This document shows positions 11,342-26,740 of a stretch of 64,000 nucleotides of DNA, in pieces (the stretch's first letter is position 1; every line of letters begins with the position of its first letter). Source of the stretch: Engraulis encrasicolus. Its lineage: Eukaryota; Chordata; Actinopteri; Clupeiformes; Engraulidae. The notes beneath the pieces are model-generated. The model saw only the letters and a list, made by a program, of their open reading frames with translations, searched no databases and was not told the origin of the DNA. The DNA lies in NCBI RefSeq assembly GCF_034702125.1, contig NC_085868.1:26627201-26691200 (forward strand), read 5' to 3'. A program made the position numbers and the translations under genes.

Positions 11342-14298
11342 CCAAGAAGCGCACAGAGAACGCCATTCACAAAATGAAAGAAGTTCAATGCCCCGCCCCC
11401 CTTCCACACCAGTAGCCAATCAGCAAGTAGATGAGGCACAACCAATGCCAAAGCATGGTCCGCAGTCCTGGCACCACAAGCACACACGAGCGCACATACA
11501 CACACACGGGCGCACACACACACGCACACACGCACACACACACAGTACAAATTACATTATTGTCGAGTACACTACTGTCTATTCAAGTAAAAGTCTGCTC
11601 AAGTGTCCAGGACAACATAACAGTCACTCCAGAATCTCTCTTCCTCAACAACAGAAGTGTTTGGATTTCAAATGCAATTCATTTGTGCCAACGAGTAGAC
11701 TGGATTGAACTGCAAAATGATAAAATAAATGGGGGGTGGCACTTGGCAAAAAGCGTTATTCGCTCCAAGTAATAAATAAAGAAAAAAAGTGAACACTAAT
11801 CAGTGTGTACCGTTTTCTGTATAGGCTATGTATACATGTTAAAATAAAGGAATTTTGGTCTGATCAACCTTACCCTAAAAAGAGAACAATAGAAATGGGG
11901 AGAGGCCTTAAAGCTGGATTGGACTTTTTTTTTCAAAAGTCGCTATAAATAAACTAAAAAACCCCTGCACATTACAGCAAGACTCACACATGCACACACT
12001 CACATACGCACACACGCACACATGCACACACGATTCTAAAATCTCTTCGGTGCACTGTGAACAACTAAACTAAGAAAACAAAATACTTTTATGCCATGCT
12101 TTAACAGTAATGTAAAAGTACAGACCTCAATTATACTGTATTTACATCTAAAACAATCCCAAATGTTTTCAAGGTATTGCAAAAAAATACCACATTTCAG
12201 CAGCTTTTTCACAGCTCATGTCAACAGCTTGCTTTTGTTGGAACAAGCACCTGCTCTTGAAAGTATTGACACCCTGTATTTACAAGTGCATCCCAAAATG
12301 TGTAGCCTAAACTAGGGCAAAAAAATATGAATGGAAGTCACATACAAACATGACAGTGAATACTACAACTGAATACTATAAACACATAAGTGTTTTCCCT
12401 TTGAAATACTATTTAAAAAATACAATAAATATATCTCCATGCCAATAACACCCTTATTTGGATACGAGTTAAAAAAAAACATTTAATTATGCCTCAAATA
12501 CTTCTATCTGACCAATTTCATACCCGTTCCTAAGACTAGCCTTCTCACTATTGTCAGTCTCAGATTCCTGTTCCAACCCCCCTTCATAATTTCTGACAGA
12601 CTCGAATGCAGCAAAACCAAGTAGTTCATTACAAACACCTTAGATGAAGTTTCACCATCCCATCCTTCACGGCAGATATGTGCATAACTAGAATAAAATA
12701 TATGGCTTAGACGATCACATTTTCACCCTTTCACCCAGATCAGGTTTTTTTTGTTTCCAGTTAGCCACACAGTAAAAATGCATTTGAGAGTAGCCCGAGA
12801 CCAAATTCACTGTAGGAGACCTAAAATCAACTCTAAGTGTTGAATTAACGCTGCATTTTTTGCTACCTATTGACAACTTTGCAGGTAAAACAATATAAGA
12901 GGAAGGTGCATCTCACCAAGTACAGGAATCGCATCAGACAGAGCGTGTCAAAATTGCACGTCCATAGTCCCGCACGTCATGCACATGTACAATATCCTGT
13001 CGCTTTCAAATGGCCACGGAGCACCTGTGTGTGTGTGTGTATGTGTGTGTGTGTGTGTGTGCACGCGTGTGCGTGCGTGTGCGTGAAAGTGTCTCGGACG
13101 TATGCGCGACGACCGTCCAGTTCAACTTCGACCTACATGGCATTCCGCTGGGTTCATCATCCCCTAATCTAGCCGGGATTGAGATTACAGGACATTGGCA
13201 CGGCTCCTGCTGAGCGTGGTGACACAAACACACACACACACACACACACTTCCAACCCATCAACATATGCGCACGCACACACATACGCTCGCGCACACAC
13301 ACAGACAGACAGACGCACATGCCTTATCCCTCGCCTGATTTAATGAATGCAATTACGTGCCGCCATACACACACTTCGCTTCCTCACGTCTCCTTTGGCC
13401 ATCAGCAACACTGCCGCAAATTCACACAGCAAATACCTTTTCTCATTAAAGAGAAAGTTGGTATTGGTATAAGTCCTCGCATGACAGGTTAATTCAACAA
13501 TTCATTAATGAATTAATCAATTCATTCATTCATTCATTCATGATCATTATTTTCTATTATCCAAACCCAAAAAAAATATTCAACACACACGAGCATCAAC
13601 CACAGCCATTTCTTCTACGTCACAGTTCAATACCAGTGTACAGTACGATTTGTGAACTATGACAACAACTAAACTCGTCTTGCTCCTTGTTCTGACCACG
13701 CCATGCTGAGCAGCAACCAGCAGCATCCTCTGAGCCTGTAAGTCTTAACCTGCTTCCCTGTTCTGTTCTGTTCACTTCCTTTCCTTCTCTGGCCATCTTC
13801 AGTTGGCTAATCTTCCTAAAGGGTCTCTGGAGCGTCTTAAAAGAGCTGTTGGCCAGTCCAGCCAGCCAGCCAGCAAGCCAGCCAGCAAGCTAGCGTCGTC
13901 CAAAGCAGCACACTTCCCTCTGCTGGTATCCATTCCCTCTCTCTCTCTAAAATGCAGAATTAATTCAACACTTAAGAAAGTACACACAAATGCAATGTGG
14001 ACGATGTTACATTGACTCTCCAAGTGTTGGTTTAACACTGCATTTTCTACATTCATAGTTTCACAATCACTCATACAGCACGTAGCTTGACAGTTAAAAT
14101 GTCACTTTGGAATTTTGAGGTTTTATTACTGACCTGGATGGTTCATGTGTAACAAAGTGTGTAACAATAACTTTATGCCAGTGTGGCATAAGAGTATGGG
14201 TATGTGTATTCTGGTACATGTAACACAAAAAAATGTTCCAACCACAAGTTGTCCGTTTCCACTGCCTGCCTACATTTCTTTACCCCTCCATCCCCATC

Positions 14299-14477
14299 CC
14301 CTGGCACTGTGCTTAGTGGGCATACCCTCCTCCTACCATCCCCTGGCACTGTGCTTAGTGGGCATACCCTCCTCTTAACATCTCTGGCACTGTGCTTAGT
14401 GGGCATACCCTCCTACCATCTCCCTGGCACTGTGCTTAGTGGGCATACCCTCCTAACATCTCTGGCACTGTGCTTCC
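14299..14477. repeat. minisatellite, five copies of a 40-43 bp unit
   Basis: Unit starts at about 14299, 14341, 14383, 14423 and 14461. Each reads ctggcactgtgctt(agtg) ggcataccctcct with small differences at the joints. Confidence 0.85.
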
Positions 14478-14849
14478 ACATGTTCTAGTTCCCACCCTTG
14501 ATTTCTACATTCTTCCTCCCATCCCGACATTCACCCGCTCGTCTTCCCCACCCACCGACCACCGCTCAGACTCGTTCTTTCATTCACTCCCTTCTTTTCT
14601 GCATCCCTCTTCCTCTGTTCCACACACCCCTCTCCTTCTCCCTCTCTCCCTCTCCATCCCTCTCTCTCTCTCTCCATCCCTCACTAATCTGCCTAAGCGG
14701 TGATAATTACATTACTTGGCCACACCCCCTGCGTTACACTGCGTGTGGTCATGTGATCGGCCTGCCTGCCGCTGAAGCGGCATTATCTAGACCGCAGATT
14801 TACCATCATCCTCTGGGCTCAGCCAACTAAGACGTGGCCCGGGCCACTC

Positions 14850-15990
<1,141 letters not shown>

Positions 15991-16186
15991 GAGACTGCCC
16001 AACCGAAACAGAGAGAGACACAGAGAGAGACATTAAGAAAGAAAGAAAGAAATGAAACAGGGAGGCATGAATGAAATGGGCCGAAAGAGAGAAAGAGGCA
16101 AATGGAAACAGAAATACAAGAAAGGGAGACAAATCTATTTGGGCCTCGGTTTCAACCCCCCTTCCGGATGCACACAGACACAGACA

Positions 16187-16187
<1 letters not shown>

Positions 16188-16254
<67 letters not shown>
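16188..16254. repeat. (CA)n microsatellite
   Basis: About 33 CA units. Another CA block lies at 18655-18707. Confidence 0.95.
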
Positions 16255-16255
<1 letters not shown>

Positions 16256-16617
16256 CAACTGTGAATACCACCACACCACAGGCAGCAGCCATGTGTGTAA
16301 GTCTTCCCTCAGCAATATGACACGAGTGGAAGTGAAGGCTGTTGCTGGATATCCTCCGTCCGCACCACCCGGGTGTGGTCCTCCCCACAGGCACCAAGCC
16401 TCCAGCCCAAAAGGCCTGAAATAGTTTAAACCGGACCTAACTGTTGTATATAAATAGGTACCTATACTGTAACTGTACTATCTATCCAGTCTGGCTGGGA
16501 CCCAGTCCAAGCACAGTTGGCTCCGTATTGTCACATACAGTAGTAGAAGCCAAACGCATTAGGGTGCAACACATGCCACGGACTTGGGCTGGGTTTCCCC
16601 TTTTGCACAATGCAGGC

Positions 16618-17859
16618 TAGGGACGCAAATTATCGATTAATTCATTAATCGTTAGTTGATTGCCTTATCGATCGACTTACGATTAATTGATAAGCGGCAT
16701 TTTTCCCCCCGAAATCTCAAAGTTTCTCCAAAAAAACACCCAAATCTCAAAATTTTAATACAAAATTGTCCTAAAATACTAAATTTAAATAAATTAAATT
16801 ATTTAATCCAAATGAGATTTAAATATTCCCACTATTCACACCCCTGTTCACACACACTCTTCGCATGCCCATTTCACCAGGGTCTCTTGTCAATTGAATT
16901 GTCGATTAATTGTGATTCATGTTTTTTAACCCCTTAATGCACGCCGTATCTCCTGTGGCACGCTGTAATAGGCACATACCTGTCAACCATCCCTAATTTC
17001 CCGGGAAACTCCCCAATTTTGACTCATTTCCCGATTTCTTCCCAATTTGTTTTTTTTTCCCCGGAAATATCCCGGATTTTTCAGATTATCAAAAAACACT
17101 GTCGGTCCAGTAGGCTATTTATAGGCTACCCATGGCCCTGTCCGACGAGCCACACCCCCTCTTGAAGACAGGGGGTCTTGCTTATCAAGCTACCTGCCAG
17201 AAGACAGTATGGCAGACACCACCAAGAATTGAAGTTCCTTAGAAATACGAGCGGTCAACCTCGAGCTCCGTAGCGCTTGTGCGCCCACTCTTTTCCTCAG
17301 AAACCGTCAGTTCATGCAACGCATAAACAGCGAATCATGCGATTAACCTAATCACAACCTGTACCAGCACGAAGTTTTGCACGAACAGACAACTTATGCG
17401 ACAAAACAAGAAGAAACTCATTGCGCTCATTTTATTGTTTTGTTTTCATTGCACTGTTTCTCCACACTGTAAAACATGTGCTGAGGGATTTTAGACAGTA
17501 ACTGTCTTTGCACGCGCGCTGTTGTGAAAAGCAGAGTAGAACGCACCGTCCGATCTGTCTCCGTCATCCCGTTGACTGACAAAATTTGGCCTTTAGAAAA
17601 TTTCCCGGATTTTGGCTTAAAATATGGGAATTTTCCCGGATTTTGGAAGCTCAAAGTTGACAGGTATGAATAGGCATTGAAAGTTAACTACTATAGTACT
17701 ACACTACTATGACAGTGCACAGGGCCTTTAGTAATACATTACGACTTGGTCATTGCCATTCTGGTAACAGCTCATTTATAATGCTGTGTTGTAAGGGGTT
17801 AATCGATTAATGCATTGATCGATTAAAGTCGATTAATCGATTAATCGTTTGCATCCCTA
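16618..17859. mobile_element. hAT-type element, 1242 bp, with perfect 8-bp target duplication
   Basis: It begins TAGGGACGCAAAT and ends TTTGCATCCCTA. It is flanked on both sides by ATGCAGGC (16610-16617 and 17860-17867). The sub-terminal parts are rich in ATCGATTAAT motifs. A 290-bp relative lies at 20340-20627. A second hAT-type element (16975-17668) is inserted within it. An 8-bp duplication is the hallmark of hAT transposition. Confidence 0.8.
16975..17668. mobile_element. hAT-type element nested inside another, 694 bp
   Basis: The ends CATACCTGTCAAC and GTTGACAGGTATG are inverted. AATAGGCA flanks it exactly on both sides (16967-16974 and 17669-17676). The interior has repeated tttcccgg motifs and no recognisable transposase. 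Confidence 0.8.
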
Positions 17860-18648
17860 ATGCAGGCGATATAAAAAACTGTCCACCGTCGCTTCTGCAT
17901 AGTACCTCAAACTGGATGTGACAAGGGGTTCAAAGTAGTAGACAACCGTCCAGGATGCTTGCTCACAAACAATATGGGCAGTCAGTGAGCAACCAACTGC
18001 ACCTCCAACTCTGTGAATTGGAGTCAAATCAGTGGTCATGTGGCCCTCCGATGGTGGCTATCAAAAAACCTGGCCCTCTTCATCATAAAAGTTGCCCATC
18101 CCTGCACTAGAGGAAAAGCTCCCGACATGTCTCAGCTTTCATGGAGTGACCAAGACAGTTTCAGCGAGACAGACTTCCATTTCGCTATTAAACGTTTGGA
18201 GCAGCGTGCTGTGTGTCAGTGGCATTAAGCTTCAGCCTGGATCAACATTAAAACCTGCAGCCTTTCCAAGACATACAAACAATGAGGAAGAAGTCAACAC
18301 CACAAAGGAAGCCATCAAGGACTATTCGGAAGCAATTATACAGGCATGGCTTGTGTAAATGACACCGGAGTACTGCACATTAGTTTGACTATTTGAATGT
18401 TAAGTGACTATTTAATACCCTAAATTACTCCAATTTTAAGACTGTTAGTTTGTCATTGTTTTTAAAATGATAGAATGTCAGTGACACATTGAATAATGCT
18501 TCTGTCTCCAAACTTTTGGAGTGAGAGAATGCGTGTGTATGCGTGTGTGTGTGTGTGTGTGTGTGTACAAATCCCCTGACAATACATTTGCATGCAGATT
18601 AGTAATTACTCACTATGTAAATAAATAAGCCAGATTTCAAAACGAAAA

Positions 18649-18708
<60 letters not shown>

Positions 18709-19011
18709 AGAGTCAAGAGTGTGCATTGTGACCATGACATCAATTGAAGGAAACGCCTCTTATGGTGTGAGGGAGCAGAAGGTAGCAGCAGCCCATACCA
18801 AGCAGTACCTGTCTAGCCATGCATCCGAAAGGTACCCCCCATGGCCGTAGCCGTAGTTTTAGGTGAGAACTGGTCCATACCACTTGTGGGCTGAACCTAA
18901 ATTTTACCCACAACTTTCTCAAAAATGTATTGCAAAAATAAGACGCCCGGAACATTCAGGTCAAAACGGAATCCAGACATGAAATTATGAAATTTAAAAC
19001 AAAAAGCGCAC

Positions 19012-19165
19012 TAAGCCCCCCACATTTGGGCTTGCATGCCCATGGGAACCCCGGTTCGAGTCTGGCCGGGGTAATTTCCCGATTCCACCCCATCTCTCTG
19101 TCCCACTCGCTTCCTGTCATCATCTCAGACTGTCCTATCAAATTAAGGCATAAAAGCCCGTCAAA
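19012..19165 (+). mobile_element. tRNA-derived SINE fragment
   Basis: B-box-like ggttcgagtctggcc and the same 3' body as family 2 (cacttcctgtc-type, tgtcctatcaaatta). Other tRNA-like SINE remnants lie at about 19225-19400 and 19440-19575 (minus), 37290-37510 (plus) and 43660-43790 (minus, with the inverse of ggttcgagtcc). Confidence 0.5.
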
Positions 19166-20339
19166 ATGTATTTTTTTTTTAGAAAAGGATTTCAAGTGTG
19201 CGGATTCGCCACTCCACAATCTACACTGAGCCTCTTCCTGGGAGGTGCACAATCTTCACCTTCATGATAAGACGGTGAAGATCATGAAAGTGGGATGACC
19301 CAGGCCAGATTCCATGAGTCTCCCTGGGCATGCAAGCCCATTCATAGTACAGTGCATTAATACGATGTGCCACTTCAGCCCCCATACCCGGACAGTTTTT
19401 CATATTTGTGTTCCCATCACTTTGTTTTTGAAAAATATCTTTTGACAGGACAGTGGAGGAGAGACAGGATATGAGTGGGGAGAGAGACGGGGAAGGATTG
19501 GCTAATGACCCAGGCCGGAATGGAAGCCGGGTCGCCAGCGTAGTAACCTAGTGCCCTACCATTAGGCCAGGGCAGGGCGTCCCCACGACTTTCAAGCCAA
19601 ACCTACACCATTGAGAATCCCCTACTCTGGAACTGGGGCTGGGTGGTATAAATTTAACAACCTCTGGCTGCAGTGAAGCTCAGGCGCTGGCATGTGTGGT
19701 GAAGTCATGATGATACAGGGTGTTGTGAAACGGATAGCCTCCAACAACCACGCAACACTCAAGACACTACGGACGAGTCTTACACAGAGTCAGGGACACA
19801 GCAGTATACCACCCAGACACAAACACATACATGCACATTTGCCCCCCCCACACACACACACACGTGTCTAAAATCACAGAACATTCTGCCTTGTCAGGAA
19901 AGAAATTCTTGTAGCTATACCACCTCTATGTAGTAGTGCATACTAATCAATTGCCCTCTTTAAAAAATATATTGTATACATCCGAAACGAGAGACAGTCA
20001 GCAGCTGGAAGGCAGTTAATCTGGACTCGCTATGGCTTCATTACCGGAAGCTTAAGTCTGACAGCCATACTCTATCCATACGACCACGCAGAGCAATACA
20101 ATCCAGTTTAAATCCACAGCTCCCAGTCTGAGCCGTTCGTTTGGTCCCAGACAGACAGAGAGACAGACGTACATATGGGCGCTTTACGCACACATACGGT
20201 ACACGACATTTGCGCTCATTTCCCCTCGTCAGCAACCTGGCATATGCTGATGAATGCAGTCTCCTCCATCTATAGCTCTGTGGCTTCATACACTATATGC
20301 TGAGTATGTTCTGCATTCATGCGTGCGTGCGTGCGTATT

Positions 20340-20627
20340 AGGGATGCAAACAATTAATCGACTTTAATCGATCAATGCATTAATCGATTAAAAAACATTA
20401 ATCGACAATTCAACTGACAAGAGACCCAGGTGAAATAGGCATGTGAAAAGTGTGTGTGAAGAGGGGTGTGAGTAGTAGGAATATTTAAATCACCTTTGGA
20501 TTAAAAAATTGAAATAGATTTTTTTTTTTTTTGAAATATTGAGATTTCGGGGGAAAATGCCGCTTATCAATTAATCGTAAGTCGATCGATAAGGCTATCA
20601 ACTAATTAATCGATCATTTGCATCCCT
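20340..20627. mobile_element. hAT-type element, short copy
   Basis: It starts TAGGGATGCAAAC and ends TTTGCATCCCTA, with flanks gtgcgtat and gtgtgtat (7 of 8 identical). It is related in inverted orientation to the ends of 16618-17859, including the ATCGATTAA-rich sub-terminal parts. Confidence 0.7.
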
Positions 20628-21174
20628 AGTGTGTATTGATGCTTGAGGATTTCTCAGCATTTCCATACATTGGGTGTAGGTGTTTTAATTCAATTGTCCA
20701 TATTACTAAATAAACAAAAAATATATTGATATATTGCAGATATGCTAGAGCAATATCATCCTGAAAGATGTCTTAGGTCTTCGGAGTTGCCTCTACTGGT
20801 GGTCCCTATGGTAAAATCCAGCCAGGGTGAAATGACATTTAGCCATTATGCTGCCAAATGCAGAACCCAGCTTCCTGTCCAAATTAGAACTGCCCCAACA
20901 GTGTCTTGTTTAAAAAAAAACCTTTGAGTTGTGAGTTATCTACTCAGTAACACTTTCTATGATATTTTTTCTTCTCTCTTATCGTTCTTTCCTCTCAAGC
21001 AAATTGAATGACAGTTATTATGTAAGATGATGTGCCATACAAATCCTATTGCTATTGCTATTAAGTTACAGTGCTTGATTTATACGTTACACTTCAAAAG
21101 TCTGAAGGTTACTGAAAGACCCCTCAGCAAAGCAGAAGTTCCCTGAGGAACCCCAAATGTGACTAGATGATGTT

Positions 21175-21545
<371 letters not shown>

Positions 21546-22261
21546 AGGTCACCACACTTTGAGGTCCTCCCACAATACTTCTTTCCGACAGTTAAGCTTG
21601 TTCCTTTTTTATTTCAGTTCTGGTATGAAATCAGTGTATAGAGTTATTGTTCCCTGAAATGAATGCATGCAACAAATAAGCAATTTGATATTGGAAAAAA
21701 GTAACTGTTGAATGGATATACGATGCATAAAATAGACCAAAATGTTTCACAACATTTGACTAATCAAAGTGTACTTTTACTAATGTAGTGTACTAATCAA
21801 AGTGTTCTACAAATTCATTCCCGGGATGAGATGAAGTCCAGAATTGCCCAGAATTGCCATAGAGCTCTATGAGCCCCATGTATGCAGAAGTTTATGTCTG
21901 CTCCTGTCGATCCATACAATGCCGGATAATATACATATCATTTGAAAAAGGAGAATCTACACTTTCCAACCATGTATAGCACTGGCTTGAACACTAAAAC
22001 ATGATTGAGACAATGGATCGTGCATTCATAAGTAGGTTCATTCTGCTGGCTAGAAAATCATGCAGCTACTTTGACTTGAATTTGTGGACGATGTGGCAAC
22101 TCAACAAATGGCATACACCTACCATTGGAAAGGGCAGACACTGAGCTTTCCAATAGTTCCATGCATTCTCTGATAAACCAAAGAAATGTCTGTAGAAAAA
22201 TGGACAAAAACGCATATTTCTATGTAATAAATGGGTGGAAAAGCTTGGTTAGTTTTCACTC

Positions 22262-22350
22262 TTTCACACCATATATACACATATATAGACATATATATAC
22301 ACATATATATAGACATATATAGACATATATATACACATATATACATATCA
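22262..22350. repeat. AT-rich tandem repeat (atatatagacatatatatac)
   Basis: Alternating atatatac and atatagac units over about 90 bases. Confidence 0.85.
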
Positions 22351-25300
22351 GTCTTCCAAAAGGGGAGCCCCTGTCTTCCTCCTATCCCAGGATCCCCAGG
22401 TAGACAGCAGGACAAGCACAAAATTACATCTCTGAGAGCTCAAGTCGAAATAGCCAACTCTAGATTCATGACCCGCTTCCCTGGAGAACAAAACATTGTT
22501 ACTTCTCCCTTCTTGTGTGTTTGCAATGGGTAGCAACACGCAATACAATGTACTTACACAGTACCTACAACGTCTAATAATACTACAGTTAAAATAAGCA
22601 ATGTAAACACACTTTGTGTAATACAGATTTCATACAGACAGCAACACAAAGTGCATCCAAAATCTTATCTAGTACATGCATGATGCGTTTTCACCCTTGA
22701 AAAGCTAGAAATAGGCTAAAGGTGAACAGTCACCTGAGACAACAGCAAAAAAAAAAACCAAAGCTATAATGGTCTGTAAGAATAAAGGTTTTAATCAGTG
22801 TAAATATGCAGCAGTGGACAAGAGAACCAGCTTACGCTAAGACTTTTTAGCGCTTACAGTAGATTCATCTACAACCAGGTGTAGTCTACTTTTTTGAAGT
22901 GGGTATACAGTATATTTGAGCATTTTTGAAGTGGTTATTACTGTGCTATTCTAAATAGCCTACTGAATCAATCAATTTTAGGTGGGTATACTGAAATCCC
23001 TGGCATTTTGAGGAGGGTATACTGCGTATACCTGCGTTCTACGCAGACTACACCACTGTCTACAACATGATTGATAGTGTAATAAGCACTGTGCATTTGC
23101 AGTTTTAGGGCAGCAGCAGGCATCCAACACTCAGTTGGTCACTTGCACTCTGACACCACTTCCACACGATGTCTGAGGTGACGACAGGGTTGGCTAGGAG
23201 GGACACACAACTGCACTGCACTCACTAGATGAGACACTTGGAAACCTGCAGACCAGCTGCACAGCACAACCGGTGTCCCCCTCACTGACTGACTCAATGG
23301 AATGCCCAGAGTTAGTACTTCTGTACATACACAACAGCCACCCGGGCATTACGGGGAGGTAGATGGGCAGGCGGGGCGGGGCGGGGTGGGGTGCGGTGCG
23401 GTGCGGTGCACGAGACAGATTGTTTGGACACTTTCCACCTACACACATGCACAGTTGCTCCGCTCTCTTGTTCTCTCTCTCTCTCTTTCTCTCTGTCTGT
23501 CTCTCTCTCTCTCTCTACTGGCTGACACAACTCCACAAGCACCAAGAAAAGCAAGTGTTTCCTAAACACACACACTCTTTCAAATGTACACAGTTGTTCT
23601 GTAACTCTACTCTCCGCCACTCATTATGTTAAGGTGAAGCATCTGACGTGTCTGCCTTTAACTTCACAAGCATCATACTTCACCAGTCACCAGACAAACA
23701 TTTATTTACTCTTAAAAGTACAATTCATTCCCATCAGGCTAGAATCATTTTTCAGCACTGCAATTTTACAGGCAGAAGAGAAGACATGCTGAGATTAAAT
23801 TTAACCTATAAATTAATGATTACACAAACAACGAACCACAAAATCATTCATTGCTCATTTCTGTAGTTTCTTTTACATTGCATTACATTAGCATTTAGCG
23901 GACGCCTTAAAAAAAAAAAAAAAAAAAATTACATTAGCATTTAGCGGACGCCTTTGGCCAAAGCGACTTACATGGAGAAATTTAAACAAGAACAGGGTAA
24001 GGCACAGTGTACCGTTGCAACACTGATAGCATTGTCCTACACAGAGTAAAGAAGAAGACGTAGTAAAGAATAAGATGCATTAAAGTGGAAGAAAGTAAAC
24101 AAAGACATCAAGATGCAGTGTGCAGTTGCAACACTGACAGCATTGTCCAACACAAGGTAACAGAAGCAACATTAAATAATAAGAAAGGTAGCAAGGCATA
24201 TTGGATAATAGGCAATGATTAATTAATCATTTATTAATTAATTATTTTTAAAAAAATGTATTACTGTTTGGTTAACTAATGCATTTATTACAACATGCAT
24301 ACACACTGGAATTTATCACTTAACTATGTTTCTTAACGAGCCTCCTTTTTTGCCATCTAAGTAATTATTTAAAACCCAATACACACTTGAAAAATTAAAC
24401 ATAAGTCTACCAAATTCAATGAAGTTGGCCAACAACTATACAGATGACAAGATGTGGTGTTTTAACAGTGAGGCCATTTCAAAGTTAAATGAAAGAATCA
24501 TCTATTCAGACAGCAGATACATTTCTCCAAACACACAGGACAGTATTATGAAGCCCTTGGTTATTTTCAGTGTTTTTTTTTTTTTTTTTCTCGAGTTGAT
24601 GGTCAATCTGACGACTACAGCTGGATAATGAACAGAAAATGACTTTTAGACACAACTTTCCAAAACTATACATATGAATACTTATTTTATCCAAAACCCT
24701 TGAAATATTAACAAAGTAATTATTCCCATTAGTCTAATAGCGTTGTTTGTTGTACAGATGCTCTACTCTCTCAGTGGTGTAGTGTCAAAGTCATGTTTAA
24801 GTTTAGTTAGCTAAATATCTGCTGAGAGTAACATTAATTAACTAGTAATATTAATCCACTTTGACAAGAAAATAACACCAAAAGAATTTAACTTAAATAA
24901 TATATATATATATTAAACTAGTGCGCGTATCCGTAAGGATGGTTGTGATGGATGCAGTTTTACGCAAATCGGACGTAACAGGGTGGGATTGTGATATTTG
25001 AAATACATTATTATTATTATTATTTTTTACAGTTGCTACATTTTTTTCCAACTGTTTTTCATAAGTAACCTACACTTTCTATATGCCTGCTCAATAAGCA
25101 AGGCACTTATGGGTTACAATACAAACCAAAAAGATGTCCATGATTTACGCTTTCATTCTGACCAACTGTTCCAATCTTGACCAATCCAATACACACCCCA
25201 TTTCTTTTTCAGCTCAGCACAGCACACACTACCAACACACACCCTACATGTCTAGCCCTGCCTCGCTTTCAGACTCCGTCTTCCGTCACTCAATACTGCG

Positions 25301-26740
25301 AACACACATTAACCCAAATATACGCCTCTCCACCGCGTTTCCGTGATAGAAATAGATTTTTTTAGGATAATTGTGAGCACCAGGTCAAATCATTGCCTTA
25401 TCAGAAACAGAGTGCTGGTTTTCTAAGAAAGGGGCGCCGATTCGCACTTGGAAACATATAGCTGTTAGGTTGTCGTAGCCATGGCGCATTGTAGCCGTAT
25501 AAATATTTGAAATATAGGACACAGCCATACCGAGAAAATACTACTCATGTCGACTTCGACGAGGATTCCTAACGACCACAAGACTGAAGGTTGGCTTAGA
25601 TATGACTGGGTGTTCACAGAGAGAACGTATGAGGAATGTATGGAGTCACGTGGTACAGGCCAAAGCTGTGCATAGGGTCATACAAAAAGCTATGGGACCA
25701 CGCACGACGCCATAGCCAAAGACATATACTATGTATTCACTGTTTTACTTCTCTGTGTGGGATATATTGAAATAAGAATAAATTAGAGCAACCTCAAAAT
25801 ATTACACGCCATGGCCCTTGTGCCTGTTAGTGACAGCCACTGAGGCCTTCAGAAAGACAAGCCTGGGCCGTCTGGAAAGGCAAACAGTCAGCCATGTTGC
25901 AGCTTTAGCTGCCTGGGCAGGGCAGGGCAGTTACGTGAACACGAAATGTCTTAAATGTATAGGCCTACAACATGTTGGGCAAAATTTGTGAAATGTTTTT
26001 TTATTCAGAACACTACTGTATCTGTATTTAAGCCACTCTGGTGACAGCAGGTCCATGGTAATCCACAAGAAAGCGACACGTTTGTATGTGCAACGTAAAT
26101 AAATTAGGTGTCTTCATGGATTTAAAATATGTGTGTTCGTAGTTGTTCGGCACTACATTCACCAAGTAACAATTCCATATATAAAGCAAAGCATTACGCA
26201 CAGCATTACGCGCTAGATAGGAACCATATCAAAATACAATATTAAGACTATTTTTGTTTCTGTAATGCAAGACACTGCTACACTCAAAATAACGTAGACC
26301 TGAATATAACAAAACAGTCAGTCACACAGACAAACTATTAGTAGGCTACCCATGTAGTCTATACACTGTTACACAATGTAACAAAGAAGGTGGGGAAACA
26401 GTGAAACGAGGCCTCGACACGCAGGAAGTTGGCTATTCGCTTGAAGCATGCCTTTCCAGACAGTTCAATATTTCAACCTTGTTAAGTAATTTTACTGTAT
26501 TTCTCGAAATTAACTACAACTTTTCTACTAGTGCAATTTATCTCGCACGTGACTTTTCAATATAAGCCTGGTAATTCGACAAAAATGTTGTTCGTAAACA
26601 GCTGTTACATAATTGAATTTAACCAAATAAACAAGCTTTGGCACACGTCAGCGTAGGAAAATGTCAAATGTAATTGTTTCTTTTCTGCACACCACTGTCA
26701 GTTTTAATTCACTCAAGTATCAGTGATAAATAAACTTTAC

